Assembly: GCA_018873225.1 (NCBI GenBank)
Contig: JAEILZ010000006.1
Span: 744,001-808,000, forward strand
Length of the DNA: 64,000 bases
From: [Phialemoniopsis] sp. UDSM-2020
Taxonomy: Eukaryota > Ascomycota > Sordariomycetes > Thyridiales > Thyridiaceae
Direction of reading: 5' to 3'
Shown: positions 38,105 through 48,479 of the stretch, one piece after another
Layout of the letters: each line of letters begins with the position of its first letter
How positions within the stretch are numbered: position 1 is the first letter of the stretch
The notes under the pieces: generated by a model
What the model was told of the DNA's origin: nothing
Databases searched by the model: none
The model's input: only the letters and a program-made list of their open reading frames with translations
Translations under genes and position numbers: made by a program

Positions 38105-39419
38105 ATGGCGATTGAGAATCGTGGTGGGGACCTGACGGTGGTGTGCTACACCTTCGTTATCGTGGCGCCCATCGCGACATTCCTGAGATGTTATACGCGC
38201 ACGAGGCTCATCAAGAACTTTGGGTTCGACGACTGGACGATGCTGGCGGCTCTTGTATGTGACAACATTGATCGATCTATTGTGTTGAGTGCGAATCAAC
38301 TGACACCTCTTCCTTTGACAGGCCTCATTCATCATCCTCGTTGCAATGACCTTGTGTGGAGTCCATTATGGGACCGGCCGTCATTCCTGGGATCTCAGCG
38401 ACGATGACATCAAACAGGCTCTCAAAGTAAGACAGCTTGAGCACTGGGCGACTTTTTAACATGCAACTGACTGTATTTAGTTTTGGTGGCATTGTTATTA
38501 CTGGTACTGCCTCACGATGATCTTATGCAAGATCTCCATCGCTTCATTCCTACTCCGAATTGCCGTCTTCCCAGTCGAACGGGCCATCATCTACGCCGCA
38601 ACACTTGTCACCATTCTCACCGGTGCCGTGTTTTTCTTCGTCACCATATTGCAGTGCAAGCCTGTCTCATTCTTCTGGGATAAGAGCCAGCCCGGCACTT
38701 GCATGAATATGGACGTCATTATCGCCATCACATATGCATACAGCGCCTTCAGTGTTATCTGCGACTTCACTTACGCCCTGCTGCCGATTTATCTAGTGAT
38801 GCAGCTCAACATGGATAAAAGGAGCAAGATTGCGTTGATACCATTGCTGTTGATGGGATGCATGTACGTATTGCCAGATGATTCTCAACAACTCAAAACT
38901 GACTCAAAACAGTGCGAGCGCTGCTGTGGTCGTCCGTCTCCGCTATGTTCAGGACTTCAAGAGTCCAGACTTTCTTTGTAAGTGTCCAGTAAGGCGTGGG
39001 CTACAAACCGGTGTTGTGTTATTGACAACTTATTAGACGCCACCATGGATATCGCCATCTGGTCAACAGCCGAAGGCGGCCTCGCGATTACCGCAAGTAG
39101 TCTTGCCACTCTTCGGCCTCTGTTCAGAATTATAGGCCACAAACTAGGTCTGTCATTGTCGGGGCGAACGGCCGTCCATGATTCTCAGAAACCACCATCG
39201 AGCCCAGGAAACAGAAACCGGTCTCCGAATATCAGCGGACGAGAGAACCGTAGCAATCTATTCAGCCTATCTTCGCCCGAGGATAAGGACGACATTGAAA
39301 GCAATATTATGGGTCACGGAAGCGACATGGGCAAGAATGTACGAGGCGACCTTCGTGGCATAGGGGTTAAGGAAGAGCAAGATCACTCCAACAACGAGAG
39401 TGAAGAAGAATTTGCCTAA
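38105..39419 (+). CDS. PTH11/rhodopsin-domain seven-TM membrane protein
   Basis: Five exons, 38105-38254, 38322-38426, 38481-38863, 38913-38977, 39037-39419, give 361 residues. It matches the fungal integral membrane family that includes the Magnaporthe receptor PTH11 (without a CFEM domain): FLRCYTRTRLIKNFGFDDWTM in the first loop, GVHYGTGRHSWDLS, FWWHCYYWYCLTMILCKISIASFLLRI, CKPVSFFWDKSQPGTC, and a final cytosolic tail after SSLATLRPLF. Seven hydrophobic segments can be placed. The tail of about 90 residues is Ser/Asn/Asp/Glu-rich and could take part in signalling. Ligands are unknown. The closely packed introns (48-67 nt) are typical for the family. Confidence 0.88.
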
Positions 39420-39676
39420 TGTGCTGAGGCATTGATGTTCCGGTCTTTATGACAGGAAAAGCGGGCTTAAATAGCCAGGAGACATGACTTATGATTGGCG
39501 TTCGGGTTTCAAGGGTCTACCATTCGGGCCGGCTCTCACGACACTGTGTACAATAACGATCCGCAGAAGTATACGCTATCACATGTCCAATATTATATTA
39601 CTAAGTTTCGCTTCTATACCTGTCACGAACAAAAGGCAAAGGTATGGCCACAGATTGACCTACATCGCAGTCGCAC

Positions 39677-40534
39677 CTACGGCTCGAGCGTCAACAGGAC
39701 AAGGGCCGTCATAGTATCGTCGCTGGCGTATGAAGCATCCCAGACGGGGCTGATCCAAGTGATATTGCGGTCGTCATTGAGCTTGAGAGCTGTCATGCCG
39801 GCGGCACCCGGTCCGCCAATCCACTCATAGCCGCCGCCTTGAATACCTCCCACCACGTGTCGAATGGTGGCACCCTTGCCGTACGGCAAGCTGGACGATG
39901 CTCGGGCGAGATAGCGTTCAATAGTCAACCGACCGTCGAGAATAGTGCGCGTGGTTCTGTCTTCCCAAACAGCATCGATGTCGAACAAGTCTGCGGCGGC
40001 GCTGCTGTTGCCAGAGGACAAGGCCGCGTGGAGCTCATTTATGACACCCTGTAGGATCGGATTCGGGGCCTTCGTCACAACCGACTCGCCAAAGCCCGTG
40101 GGGTACTGACTCTCAGGAACTCTCCTCTCGGCCAATGGAGCTCGCCGTCCATCCCAATAATCGACTTGGCGTATGACTTTCCCGTTCTCCATATTGAGCG
40201 TAGCGACCGCGCGAAGCTCATATCCGAACATGGTCGGCGTGTCCTCAAAGAATATGACCGCGCTATCCATGTCGCCAATGATACGTAACGGGTAAGACCT
40301 TGCATCCGCTGGCCACGATGCCATTATCGCTCTTGTAGTGGCGTCAAAATTTGCGGAGCTGAGTTGAAGGCCAAGTACCGTTTCCAAGTAGAAGATCTTG
40401 GAAGTATCAAAGTCTTGAATCCATGCGTCTGCATCATGGCGGCTCTTTGCCTCAAAGTAGTGGCGCAGGAACTCGACCAGAGCTGGGGTTGCGTGACTTG
40501 TGTCTGCAATGTCGGGATATAGTGAGTTGTCCAT
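39677..40534 (-). CDS. Double NTF2-fold (SnoaL-like) protein
   Basis: A single exon encodes 285 residues. Two successive regions have the SnoaL/NTF2-like layout. The first, residues 15-130, has LVEFLRHYFEAKSRHDADAWIQDFD, then FEDTPTMFGYELRAVATLNMENGKVIRQVDYWDGR. The second, about 150-285, has LQGVINELHAALSSGNSSAAADLFDIDAVWEDR, then ITWISPVWDASY. NTF2-fold proteins include cyclases, isomerases and binding proteins; no catalytic residue set can be assigned. There is no signal peptide. It converges with the PTH11-like gene (257 bp between stops). A TATATA element about 80 bp upstream supports the start. Confidence 0.75.
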   Translation of the reverse strand: MDNSLYPDIADTSHATPALVEFLRHYFEAKSRHDADAWIQDFDTSKIFYLETVLGLQLSSANFDATTRAIMASWPADARSYPLRIIGDMDSAVIFFEDTPTMFGYELRAVATLNMENGKVIRQVDYWDGRRAPLAERRVPESQYPTGFGESVVTKAPNPILQGVINELHAALSSGNSSAAADLFDIDAVWEDRTTRTILDGRLTIERYLARASSSLPYGKGATIRHVVGGIQGGGYEWIGGPGAAGMTALKLNDDRNITWISPVWDASYASDDTMTALVLLTLEP

Positions 40535-41054
40535 GATGGATGGTAACGCTTCTTAGTCTGAATAACAATTCTTGTAAGCCATCACCGTCAATGCGTTCTG
40601 GCGACTCAACATATATACTCGCAATATGATTTCTAAGCTCATCTCGAGGCTTACTTCACGGTCGTGCGGCCATTGTAACTAGTACCGCATCATTGTCTTC
40701 CGCCAAGACCCAGAGCCTCTATTCGCGCTCAAGACAGAGCCCGAAATTTCAGTATGCTTGAAGGTCTCATACGCCAAGATGGTAATTCGTCCGACAGCCC
40801 GGTCAAAAGTATCCACTCGGCATGAATGATCGTTGGATATTCTGGGCTGCCAAGGCGCGAGGGAACCCGAAGCCCGCTTCCATGGAAGAGATCCATGAAA
40901 TCACTTCCCCGGAACATCATGTGGGGCTGCTACTATGAAGTTGATAGGAGAGCATGTACACTTTGAATCAGATTGTCCATTTCGCACTTCTTGATCAAGA
41001 CGTTATTGACTAGAGTCATCTCCCCATTGGCCCTCCTATCCCAACCGCTCAGTC
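40535..41054. other. Intergenic, 520 bp
   Basis: Holds the promoter of the NTF2-fold gene and the 3' flank of the HET gene, both minus strand. A TATA-like element is listed separately. Confidence 0.5.
40611..40617 (-). promoter_or_regulatory. TATA-like element of the NTF2-fold gene
   Basis: TATATAT on the minus strand, about 77 bp before the ATG at 40534. Confidence 0.5.
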
Positions 41055-43376
41055 TTAGACAAGATGCAATGCCTCAGTGTGGATGTCACCCGCAAATTTT
41101 TCATCCGGAGCCTCTCCAGCCATGATCCCGTACACATATGCTTCGCCCACGAGTGTGAACAGTCCTGTGACGGCAGACCGACGCAATAGATACGGCGTCG
41201 CACCTCCGTAAAGCACCACGACCTTGTCGCCGACGCGGGCATTCCACGGTGCCAGGCCGATATGGCCCCTTGCCGTCACCAACAGCGCCCGGTGAGCACA
41301 CGCTTTGTAGATCCGCCTCATGTACTCGCCGTACCTCTTGATGATGCGACGCGGCTCCGACACGGCCTGCTTCACGACGTCGCGGACACCCTCAGGCGCC
41401 GTCAGCGGCCTGATCGTGAGGAAGTGCTCCAGCATGTCATTCTCGACGGAGCTCAACTTGCCCTCGCCGAGAGCGTTTTCCCATATGCCGCGTGACGTGA
41501 GGTCTGGAAGCTCCTTGGCCCATCCGATCCGGTCGTACCACGCTTCGACGTAGGCCCAGTCCTCGGGTGGCGCAGCTTGATCTCCGGCAAAGTCAGCGAT
41601 CATGGCCCGCCAGACGGCGTTCTTGCGACCACCAGTGGACTCATATGGGCAGTTGTCTACTTCGACTGCCGCAAGAGCTTCCCAGCTTATCAGACTGTCG
41701 ATACCCTGTCTGGAAACCGGAACCTTGTCGGGACCAGGGTGCCAGGCTGGAGCTAGGTGCTGAATCTCGTCGACAAGAACTCCGTCCAGAGACAAGGTGT
41801 AGGAGTTTGGAGGGGAGTGTAGGTAAGGCACCGTGTTCCCGGCCGCCCAGTACTGCCGACCAGGCTGAGTCCAGTCTATCAGGGGCATGGGATCCCAAAC
41901 TGTCGAAAAAGCCCAGTTCGGGACCCAAGATGGCATCTGAGCGAGATCTTGCCGCAACCGAGCAGACTTCTCTCTATCATCGAGTGCTCTCGCAGTCTCT
42001 TCAAGCTCATAAGTAACCATCGCACGTCCTACGTTGTCCCAGCTCTTAGTCCACCCTCGGGGAAGGAAGCGCTGTTTGGTGAAATATTCTGCTGCGTGGG
42101 GCGGTTGGTCTTCCAGGGGGCTTTTCTCACAAAGCTGTCCGGTATTGTGGTCCTGAAAGAACGACGTCTTGCCACTGGGGATTCGCTCCCAACCATCGGG
42201 TAGTTTGACCCAGCCGCGTCGGGGCTTTTGTCCGGGGCCATCGGATATCTGTGCATGGACGTCGTAGTAGCGCGACTGGTCAAGAACGCTGAATGCCTGG
42301 CCTTTCTCGGGTGTGACCTCGCACCCTTGCCATTCCCTCTTGCAGTTGAGGACGTCTAGAGTCTGGGTACCCTGAATGATCTTGCGCGCAAAGTCCAAGT
42401 ACACCTGTCTCACTGTACTGTTGTAGTCAGGGACAATCCCGAGCTTGATCACGGAAGGGACAATGCCCAGGAATCCGTAAATCCTGTCTCTCGGATCCGT
42501 GCACTCTAGCAAGCGAAATCGGTACATGACGTCGAATAAGTTGATATCGCTTGCCGACTTCTGCCACTTCTCCCGGTATTCTGAAATGATGCGGTAGATC
42601 TGATCGGGGTAGTAGTCCTTTGAGTTGGCGGGGACACCGAAGACCTCGATCCGGCTCTGGGTCCAGAACTGTGTCTTCTTCAGCGACGCGATGCTCTCCC
42701 AGCTCACCGTCTCTGACCCACACATAATGACAATCTTGCGGGCCAAGACGGCTTCCTGTATGATCCACGTGCGCCGCCACCACGGCCTGTCCAGGAGTTC
42801 GCGCACCTCTCCGTTCATCTGCTCCTGTACGAGATTAGAGCGGTTCTGGATCCCCGAAGAACTACCCAAATTCTCTGTGAACGACATCAAAGGTCTTCCG
42901 AACTTGCGGTCCAGCTTGAACTGAGTCCATCCAGTCGCCAGCATGCGGCCTTGCAGCTGCTGCATGCCCACGAGGCCGCCGTCGGTGAGCTCGCCCAGCC
43001 AAACGAGAACCTGTTTCGCCTGGCTGTAGATCTGCTGCATCAGGAGTACCTGCTCGGAACGCTCGCCCAGGTCCTCTTGGTTGATGCATATGGCGTCGAT
43101 CCAGAGGTAGCGTTTATTCCTGGAGAAGCGGAGGTGCCGGAGTGCCGCGGCTGCATTCTCCCAAACTTGCAGCTTGTGGCCGTTCAGGCGCATTTCGCTC
43201 GCCTCGCCGACGGAGCCCCAGCTGTAAGAGAGAGCCTCGAAGTCTGGCTTTGCGGAGAGGCGCACTGGCTCGAGGTTACAAATGATCTCCGCATCGTGCT
43301 TGGTTGCCGGATGAAGGATAAGGCGCCGGATCTGGCCGAGAGCGGAGTCGATACGTTCATAAGGAGAGCTAGACAT
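41055..43376 (-). CDS. HET-domain protein (heterokaryon incompatibility)
   Basis: One uninterrupted frame encodes 773 residues from the ATG at 43376; the frame extends upstream only through a TTG. The HET domain occupies about residues 45-200 with its three conserved blocks: FEALSYSWGS, then RYLWIDAICINQEDLGERSEQVLLM and IYSQAKQVLVWLGE, then WWRRTWIIQEAVLARKIVIMCG. The last block runs into ECTDPRDRIYGFLGI, typical of long HET proteins. The rest has no recognised domain apart from a C-terminal CNTARGH-type motif (RALLVTARGHIGLAPWNARVGD), usual in this family. HET domains trigger cell death when fusing hyphae differ genetically, though most fungal HET genes have no tested role. The intact frame argues against a pseudogene. 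Confidence 0.93.
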   Translation of the reverse strand: MSSSPYERIDSALGQIRRLILHPATKHDAEIICNLEPVRLSAKPDFEALSYSWGSVGEASEMRLNGHKLQVWENAAAALRHLRFSRNKRYLWIDAICINQEDLGERSEQVLLMQQIYSQAKQVLVWLGELTDGGLVGMQQLQGRMLATGWTQFKLDRKFGRPLMSFTENLGSSSGIQNRSNLVQEQMNGEVRELLDRPWWRRTWIIQEAVLARKIVIMCGSETVSWESIASLKKTQFWTQSRIEVFGVPANSKDYYPDQIYRIISEYREKWQKSASDINLFDVMYRFRLLECTDPRDRIYGFLGIVPSVIKLGIVPDYNSTVRQVYLDFARKIIQGTQTLDVLNCKREWQGCEVTPEKGQAFSVLDQSRYYDVHAQISDGPGQKPRRGWVKLPDGWERIPSGKTSFFQDHNTGQLCEKSPLEDQPPHAAEYFTKQRFLPRGWTKSWDNVGRAMVTYELEETARALDDREKSARLRQDLAQMPSWVPNWAFSTVWDPMPLIDWTQPGRQYWAAGNTVPYLHSPPNSYTLSLDGVLVDEIQHLAPAWHPGPDKVPVSRQGIDSLISWEALAAVEVDNCPYESTGGRKNAVWRAMIADFAGDQAAPPEDWAYVEAWYDRIGWAKELPDLTSRGIWENALGEGKLSSVENDMLEHFLTIRPLTAPEGVRDVVKQAVSEPRRIIKRYGEYMRRIYKACAHRALLVTARGHIGLAPWNARVGDKVVVLYGGATPYLLRRSAVTGLFTLVGEAYVYGIMAGEAPDEKFAGDIHTEALHLV

Positions 43377-44069
43377 GTTTGTGGACTCTGCGACAACATC
43401 AAAAGCCAATCCGTTATCCTCATGGGGGGAGTCATGGTGTGATATTTATCAGGGTGTGGTATGTCCGCCATCACCCTGACAAATCCAATGATCTACACAC
43501 TGATATTGAACTTGGATTTCAGCTCGAGCGCCACCAGCGCGAACCGAGCAATCAGACGAACCATCACCACACGTTGGTCGCTCGGCCTTTCCTGCTTTGG
43601 GCAAGGAGGGGTGGCAGATTATTGGTATCTCGAGCTATCAATCAATTCTTTCTACTCTCGAAATGGAGTAGCGTCGTGGCCAGAGCCTTTTAGTGTGGCA
43701 GAGGACTTAGCCTGGCCTGTCCTAGTACTACTTACCTACCTACTCTTGCAAGGAAAGTAAACAGCCTGCACCCTGAAATTTATCATCAGCAGTGATTGCC
43801 GGTCCCCAAAGAATCTTGTTTCTTTAGTTCTTAGCATCACTCGAGGCTCACAAATCTAGGCTTTCCGTAGTGTGGGATATTGCAACGGCTACTCTGCCAT
43901 GCGTGTTTAGTGAGAAGAAGTATATTGAGTAGCTGGCCAGCGGGTAATATAACTATGAGAGTAAAAGAGATACATGTAAGAAGGAACCCATATCCATTCC
44001 AAACACTTCAAGTAGGCCCTCGCAGGTCAAAGACTTGAAACCGCCTTCATGATCCCGTGGCGCAACAGA
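43377..44069. other. Intergenic, 693 bp
   Basis: Promoter side of the HET gene and 3' flank of the small secreted protein, both minus strand. No other feature is visible. Confidence 0.5.
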
Positions 44070-44478
44070 TCAGTTGCGAAGCGCCCGGGCAAAGACTCGG
44101 TTGTTTCCACAAAACGCATTGCGAGGAGGGTTAGCCGTGAGGTCAGAGTTGACGCAGCCTCGGGGGCTACCGCTGCAGTCGGCCAACGGGATTTGAGGAA
44201 TACCGTCAGCGTTGGTCGGGTAGATGTCGGTGCGGATGTTCTCGGCGGGGTTGAGCTTGGGAGTGATGCTCTCGAGGTGAGCCTCGGTGTCGCCTATAAC
44301 GAGCGGATTATTAGAACTATCGCAGTGCTTTTTTATTATCTAGGAGAAGGTATCACCATGACGTACACTTGAAGACGTTGAGAATCTCGGAACCGCAGAG
44401 CTGCGCGTTGGGAGGGCATGCGGCTTGCACGCCCACAAGGAGGGCGGCAGCGGAGATGAGAACGGCGACCTTGACCAT
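44070..44478 (-). CDS. Small secreted cysteine-rich protein (effector-like)
   Basis: Two short exons on the minus strand, 44478-44367 and 44293-44070, encode 111 residues; a 73-nt intron with donor GTACGT and acceptor TTATAG splits a Cys codon. The N-terminus (MVKVAVLISAAALLVGVQA) is a signal peptide cleaved before ACPP. The mature chain of about 92 residues has six Cys (positions 21, 28, 38, 77, 84, 99), which could form three disulfides. No known domain is recognised. Size, signal and Cys content fit candidate effectors or antimicrobial-type secreted proteins; toxicity or a host role is not shown. A TATA element lies about 106 bp upstream of the ATG, and codons are strongly GC-ending, both supporting a real gene. 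Confidence 0.82.
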
Positions 44479-44583
44479 TTTGTTGATTGAATAAGCAAAG
44501 CGAAGCTAAGAGTGTGCGAAAGATAATAATTTGATTGTTGAGTTGGTGAGGATAAGTTCAATCTCACTGGGCACAGCAGCCCC

Positions 44584-44591
44584 TTTATATA
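44584..44591 (-). promoter_or_regulatory. TATA box of the small secreted protein gene
   Basis: GTATATAAAG on the minus strand, about 106 bp before the ATG at 44478; a good match to TATAWAW. Confidence 0.6.
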
Positions 44592-44670
44592 CACGATTCG
44601 CAGCACCCACCAAGCTGCGATTGTCTCACCCCTCTACCATTATCTCAAAGTAATGAGGCACACAATTCGG

Positions 44671-44690
44671 ACTCGGTCAGACTCGGTCAG
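44671..44690. repeat. Perfect 2 x 10-bp tandem duplication
   Basis: actcggtcag occurs twice without a gap. Confidence 0.85.
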
Positions 44691-45671
44691 GTTGGGAGTC
44701 GCATGACTCCAGTACTGATCATCGGAAGCCTGGGTGTTGGAGCCAAGACATCTTCGGTGTGGAGGCTACAAGCGAGAACATCAGCATCACCAGCTTCGAG
44801 CCACTCACGTCGCCTCTTATTGGTTTCCGCATTTTGTGTTTCTCTGGTTGTCAAGCTGAGTAGTGGTGAGTAAGATGAAAGGAAACCGGTAACTGGAACC
44901 TGTCCGCCGACAAGATCTGGAGCGTGCGTCACATTCGGATGTTGAAGGCTTAGAGTTCAACTCTCATGCTAGGTGCTACTGGGCAGTCTACTCCTTGAAT
45001 TCCAATAGATTGGTACTTGTAGGAGTGTGGCAGTTAACCCCCACCATGTCTGTCATCACTGGGCCCTCCTGCTCCAGCAGGCTGCTGTTTTGTGTCGATG
45101 GTGACGGTGTCGGGCAATGTGACACCGGGGCGGAGTTCCCTGCCAGCAAGGTCCGACGGCGTTAGGCGTTGAAACAGATGGAGTACAGTGGCGCTTGTGT
45201 AGTGAGAATGCTCCTCTTCACACTGCAATGGGGGTCCATGATCCACCACACCGACAACTCGGATGGCATTCCGAAGAACAGATTGGACAAGGTATGCACG
45301 GTCGGTTCAACCAACCTGTCGGATCTTAGGGCTGAATGAGCCGCAACCAGAATTGTATACCACACCTATCTTATGTGAGACGTGGGGCTAAGAATCTCAC
45401 AACTAGTTTCGGAGGAACATGACGAGTTTAGGGTTGCAACATGGTGCTTACCATGTCAGAAGCCACTCATATTGCCTAAGCAAGAAGACGTGTCGTGTCA
45501 GATGGACCGACTCGGCGGTGCTGGCTGACCTAATGTTGCAATTAGATGCTACTCCTCCATGACTTTGCATTTGTCACGAAAGCCAGGCCTTTTCCGTGGC
45601 GGCCCTGATACCTACAAAGGTGATGATGCTGTGTGGACTTAGGTAATGAGATAACCTCCACCCGAGAGTCG

Positions 45672-45758
45672 GTAGGAAGACAAAGAGGGCATAGAGGAAG
45701 AAATTGAAAAGAAAGAAAAAGAAGAAAAAGTAGTAATAAGAAGAAGAAGAAGAGGGAG
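45672..45758 (+). repeat. Purine-rich low-complexity tract
   Basis: A run dominated by GAA/AAG units on the plus strand with few pyrimidines; on the other strand it translates to Ser/Tyr/Phe homopolymers, so apparent frames here are artefacts. Confidence 0.75.
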
Positions 45759-46458
45759 ACATATCGGCGACATTCCTGTCAAGCCGGTTAGAGGCTACAT
45801 CACGTCCGTCATTACCCGTGCGTAGTAAAATGCGAGCTTAATCCGAGTCACCAGACTGCAGAATTATGACTGGGCGAACCTTATTGTGGACAGACTTGGG
45901 TGACCTATCCGACGGATTGATGTTCGTCGTCCAAAAATGAGCCCAGAAGACAATGCTAGCCTTCGATAAAGAGCCAAATGGTTGACTGTCTCGGCCATAG
46001 CTAGCAGTGTCGCTGATCTTGGTGTTTTGAAGAATTATCTTGATCGCCATAGCCATGCATTCATCTGATACGAGCGCGCGCTTGAGTTGACATCCTCAGG
46101 CGTAACAATGCACTTTCGCCAAAACGGTACCTCAGCAAACATTCAAAGTCAGCACCTTAACCTCTACAATCCCTCCTACAATGAACCCTTTTGCAACTAT
46201 GTTGAGTGAACGAAATTGATCGATTTAATCTCGGCTACGGATGAAGTGTCTGCCGTTTTGGGTCTGGTGAGCTCCCCAAGCAATTAGCGAGACCAGTTTC
46301 CCTTGACACACGGACTTTGCAGGGCTTCGCGGTTAAAAAGACCCCATTTCTACCTGAAATATTACGGGGCCAAACTAGGTAGCACGATGTTGCCTGCCCG
46401 ACCCTGGTGAGGCCTGGTCTTTTCCATACCGCCATTCATAAAGTGACATCAATGGACA

Positions 46459-46464
46459 TATAAA
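46459..46464 (+). promoter_or_regulatory. TATA box of the F-box gene
   Basis: TATAAA about 60 bp before the ATG at 46520. Confidence 0.5.
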
Positions 46465-46519
46465 GACAGGGTCGATTGCGAAGCATTCACATTCGGAAGG
46501 CTCAGCTATCGCACAAAGT

Positions 46520-47992
46520 ATGGACGACGCAGACAAAGCCATGCACTTGAATCAATTACCGCCGGAGGTCGTGGGCCTCATCCTCAAGAACCTCATGAAG
46601 GTCAAGAGCCTCGAGAGGAGAGAAGCCCCGGATCCTATAGGTCCTGGATTTCTCATCGCGGCTCGCCAGGTCTGCCGGACGTGGAACGCGCTCGCCACGC
46701 CGCATCTTTTCCGCACCGTCTCCCTGACGCACAATGAGCAAGGCACCTTTCATCGGTGGAATGCCATGATGGACAGCGAGATGGTCAGGCAGGCCGTGCA
46801 GCATGCCATCATCTACAGCGCCCCCTTTGAGCTGGCTCCGGGCCGAAACTACGAGATATGGGAAGCGTACGAGGAAGAGGGCGAGTACCCCGACTTTGAA
46901 GTGGCGATTGGCCGCATCAACGAACTGCCGAACCTCAAGTCGTTGACGCTGAGCTTCTCCGACATGTGTTACGGCGTCGCCAGCGATCGCCCCATGGAAG
47001 AGGACTATGAGGTCACCGAGACTCGCCAGGCCTGTCTCAAGTTCGTCTTCAAGACTCTGCAGGAGCGGGGTCGAGCGGGCGAGGTCAGCACCATACCGAC
47101 CCTGACGATTGCCAATTTGCAAAATATGCCCATCCCCGATATCACCACTTCTGACACCTTCCGGGATGCCCTCAAGCCCGTCAAGTCTCTGCATTTGTTG
47201 ATAGCCGACGAGGTCAACGAACATGGCCCGGACTACGATATCGAGTGTGTCGAGAGATGGACATACGAGCCCCATCTTCAGAACGAGCTGTTGCCTCCCC
47301 TCACCGAGCAACTGACCTCTCTGAGTCTCGGCTTCACCGAAGAATGGGGCGTTGCGCCCGGTTTCTTTGATGGCAAGGGCCTCAACTTCCCCCGGCTCAA
47401 GAGCTTGCACCTAAGCAACTTCATGATCGGCCACCACGACCAGTTCGACTGGGTGTTGGGCATGTCCGAGCTAACGAGCCTGCGCCTGACCTCTTGCGCG
47501 ATCCCCTCGTACCTGCGCATCTACGGGCACCAGCCCCGGCTCTGGGGCCTCAAGACGCACGACTGGGTCAAGCAGCCGCGAGGCTCTTTCGGCTTCACCA
47601 GCCACGACGACTACGTCTACATCTTTGACAAGACCTGGGAGTCGATATTCGACGACATCCGCACGCGTCTGCCCAAGCTGACAGACTTGCGCATGCACTA
47701 CGCCAACTTTACGAATTTCTATCACCCAGACCTGGTGGACTTGCAAGAAGGGCTCTCGCCGCAGCGATATATTGTGCTCGACACTGGACTCTTGCCGAGC
47801 CCGTGGATTGATGCGAGAGGCTATGGCAGTGGCGCGCTGTCTTTTGGGAATAACGTTGCCGCTCCCGTCGACCTCGAATCAACTGAGAACCATTACATCG
47901 AGAAGGGTAAACTCAACCGCGCCGAGGAGACCAAGGAGGGTGACGATAGGGCTCTGCAGGAGCTTCTCAAGGCGATCAGGGAGCGTTGGTGA
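46520..47992 (+). CDS. F-box protein
   Basis: A single exon encodes 490 residues. The N-terminal F-box (about residues 9-65) reads LNQLPPEVVGLILKNL, a variable insert, then AARQVCRTWNALATPHLFRTV. F-box proteins recruit substrates to SCF ubiquitin ligases through SKP1. The remainder has leucine-rich blocks (LPNLKSLTLSF, LTSLSLGF, FPRLKSLHLSNF, LTSLRLTSC), consistent with irregular leucine-rich repeats as the substrate-binding part. The C-terminus is acidic/basic mixed. This architecture is abundant and fast-evolving in filamentous ascomycetes. No partner gene is adjacent. Confidence 0.88.
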   Translation: MDDADKAMHLNQLPPEVVGLILKNLMKVKSLERREAPDPIGPGFLIAARQVCRTWNALATPHLFRTVSLTHNEQGTFHRWNAMMDSEMVRQAVQHAIIYSAPFELAPGRNYEIWEAYEEEGEYPDFEVAIGRINELPNLKSLTLSFSDMCYGVASDRPMEEDYEVTETRQACLKFVFKTLQERGRAGEVSTIPTLTIANLQNMPIPDITTSDTFRDALKPVKSLHLLIADEVNEHGPDYDIECVERWTYEPHLQNELLPPLTEQLTSLSLGFTEEWGVAPGFFDGKGLNFPRLKSLHLSNFMIGHHDQFDWVLGMSELTSLRLTSCAIPSYLRIYGHQPRLWGLKTHDWVKQPRGSFGFTSHDDYVYIFDKTWESIFDDIRTRLPKLTDLRMHYANFTNFYHPDLVDLQEGLSPQRYIVLDTGLLPSPWIDARGYGSGALSFGNNVAAPVDLESTENHYIEKGKLNRAEETKEGDDRALQELLKAIRERW

Positions 47993-48479
47993 AACGAGCT
48001 TGGAAGGCTCCGTCGGAACTTGTAGATATATGTGGCCGAGAAAGAATGAACCATATGTGGCATCCTTGACTGCGAACTGGCATTCGACAACAGAAAGATG
48101 CCTCGCGACCCTGCCATACAAGTGACTTACTCTTTCTTTATGTCTGTGAGTTTAAGACACCAAGTTCCAAAGCTGAAACGCGGCTTGCATCACAGAGGAC
48201 TCTTGAAATGGTATTTTGTGTGTTTTTTTCTTTGCTTCCTTTTTTTCCTTCTTCTGTTGACAGGAGTCTTGAGACTCTTTCCCACCTCCTATCCTCCTTA
48301 ATTGTTACCCTACACTTGCAGCTCGAAATATTGCAACGCTGCGCTATTTCAAACGCGACCAATCTAGAATAGTGTACGAGGACAAACACCCCAAGGACCT
48401 AAAATGAGCACCACCTATACGCACCTCCGAGTCTGTTTCTTTTTCCATATCTTTCTTTCTCAGACAAAAGGAAATGGGA
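47993..48479. other. Convergent 3' flanks
   Basis: This 487-bp spacer lies between the F-box gene and the next minus-strand gene. Pyrimidine-rich runs near 48220-48255 are present. The minus-strand gene could continue here through a GTACGT-like donor next to its stop codon, but I found no convincing downstream exon. Confidence 0.45.

Larger units (their letters stand above)
44479..46519. other. Intergenic, 2.0 kb, divergent
   Basis: Divergent region between the small secreted protein (minus) and the F-box gene (plus). It contains a perfect 10-bp tandem duplication at 44671-44690, a purine-rich tract at about 45672-45758, and TATA elements at both ends. No further coding sequence is supported. 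Confidence 0.45.

Noticed and set aside
44049..44372. 107-codon plus-strand frame
   Set aside because: Antisense of the two-exon small secreted protein, which has signal peptide, splice sites and TATA box.
45574..45762. Ser/Tyr/Phe homopolymer frame
   Set aside because: Translation of a purine-rich low-complexity tract.
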